The position numbers were made by a program, and so were the translations under genes. A stretch of DNA of 6,608 bases from Pseudomonadota bacterium (GTDB taxonomy: Bacteria; Pseudomonadota; Gammaproteobacteria; Pseudomonadales; Halieaceae): NCBI GenBank assembly GCA_030591305.1, contig JAUVBI010000179.1, positions 1 to 6,608 on the forward strand, in the 5' to 3' direction. Under the pieces are notes generated by a model. That model saw nothing but the letters and a program-made list of their open reading frames with translations, was not told where the DNA came from and made no database searches. Shown one piece after another: positions 5,999-6,608 of the stretch. Numbering within the stretch: the stretch's first letter is position 1; each line of letters begins with the position of its first letter.

Positions 5999-6608
5999 GT
6001 GATTACTGACAAGTTTTTTATAACAGATAAAGTCGCTATCGTAACAGGTGCGGGAAAAGGCATAGGGAAGGCCATTGCCCTGGCTTTTGCAGAGGCCGGT
6101 GCCGATGTCGTGTGTGCAGCACGTACTATGGCAGACATAGAACAGACCGCCACAGAAGTTGAAGAACGGGGGCGGCGCGCGCTGGCTATCAGCACCGATG
6201 TAACCGACAGCCAACAGTTGGCGAACCTGGTGACCCAAACGATAGAACATTTTGGCAGGCTCGATATCTTAATAAACAATGCCGGGGGCACAGGACCCCG
6301 TGCAGCGATGGAGACCAGCACGGGCTTTTTCAGGCGTGCATTTGAGTTTAATGTTCTCTCGGCCTTTGAACTGACCCAGTTGGCCGTGCCCAAAATGGTA
6401 GAAACAGTGGGAGAAGGCACAATTATCAATATTTCCTCGCGCGCCAGCGACATGGTGCAAACAGCATTCGTTGCCTACGGCGCATCCAAGGCAGCCCTGA
6501 ACATGATGACCAGAAATATGGCCATGGAATTTGCTCCCAAGGTACGGGTTAATGCACTTTCTGTAGGCGGCGTGGCCACAGAGTCTCTGGAAGTGGTTTT
6601 AACAAACG
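5999..6608 (+). CDS. Short-chain dehydrogenase/reductase, classical SDR, 3'-truncated, GTG start
   Basis: NAD(P)-dependent alcohol/carbonyl oxidoreductase; 203 codons are present before the right edge and about 50 residues are missing. The product begins MITDKFFITDKVAIVTGAG. Key motifs are TGAGKGIG (residues 16-23), Arg42 after strand two (hinting at NADP), NNAGG (93-97), tetrad Asn118, catalytic Ser147, and Tyr160-x3-Lys164 (YGASK). The start is GTG 5999, 10 bp after the upstream stop. It is chosen because related SDRs begin M-I-x-D-x-F and because the only nearby ATG (5989) is followed at once by TAG. The ribosome site is weak (AAGGG at 5981-5985, 13 nt away), so coupling to the preceding gene is likely. 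It is co-transcribed with DapB-like paralog B and so probably acts in the same pathway under the same regulator. Confidence 0.9.
   Translation, partial: MITDKFFITDKVAIVTGAGKGIGKAIALAFAEAGADVVCAARTMADIEQTATEVEERGRRALAISTDVTDSQQLANLVTQTIEHFGRLDILINNAGGTGPRAAMETSTGFFRRAFEFNVLSAFELTQLAVPKMVETVGEGTIINISSRASDMVQTAFVAYGASKAALNMMTRNMAMEFAPKVRVNALSVGGVATESLEVVLTN

Noticed and set aside
1..6608. Search by eye for CRISPR repeats, tRNA, insertion-sequence ends, toxin-antitoxin or phage-defence genes
   Set aside because: None seen. All substantial coding capacity is explained by seven housekeeping- or catabolism-type genes.

Overview
The window looks like a stretch of a bacterial chromosome, most likely from a gammaproteobacterium, possibly a marine or environmental lineage that degrades lipids, steroids or terpenoids. 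This placement is inferred from the style of the proteins and a moderate GC content; no rRNA or marker gene settles it. There are seven protein-coding genes: five complete and two cut by the window edges. I see no tRNA, rRNA, CRISPR array, insertion sequence or phage gene. Non-coding DNA is scarce: about 55 bp, 42-102 bp, 1 bp, 105 bp and 10 bp between genes, so no gene-free stretch exceeds 300 bp.

Left half (1-3081). A truncated site-2-type membrane metalloprotease with a C-terminal CBS pair enters from the left edge on the + strand. Converging on it is a minus-strand short-chain dehydrogenase/reductase (SDR) of the 17-beta-hydroxysteroid-dehydrogenase-like type. Divergent from that SDR is a membrane-anchored M19 dipeptidase on the + strand. 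Its start is ambiguous (GTG 1837 or ATG 1897). I prefer ATG 1897, because a promoter-like element and a small palindrome occupy the DNA between the two candidates.

Right half (3083-6608). This is the most coherent unit. A TetR-family regulator and a DapB-like/2,4-diaminopentanoate-dehydrogenase-like oxidoreductase form a minus-strand operon with an ATGA stop/start overlap. On the other side of a 105-bp intergenic region, a paralogous DapB-like oxidoreductase and a second SDR (GTG start, cut by the right edge) form a + strand operon. The intergenic region holds two tandem 18-bp palindromes of the form TTATAG-N6-CTATAA. The first palindrome itself supplies a perfect TATAAT -10 box on each strand, so the two divergent promoters lie on top of each other and on the presumed TetR operators.

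Working model (inference): a ligand-responsive TetR repressor controls itself and three oxidoreductases (two paralogous DapB-like enzymes and an SDR), probably for catabolism of a small hydrophobic or carbonyl/alcohol compound. The substrate cannot be read from the sequence. Both DapB-like proteins seem to lack the glutamate used by characterised native amine dehydrogenases of the same superfamily, so simple annotation as amine dehydrogenases would be unsafe.
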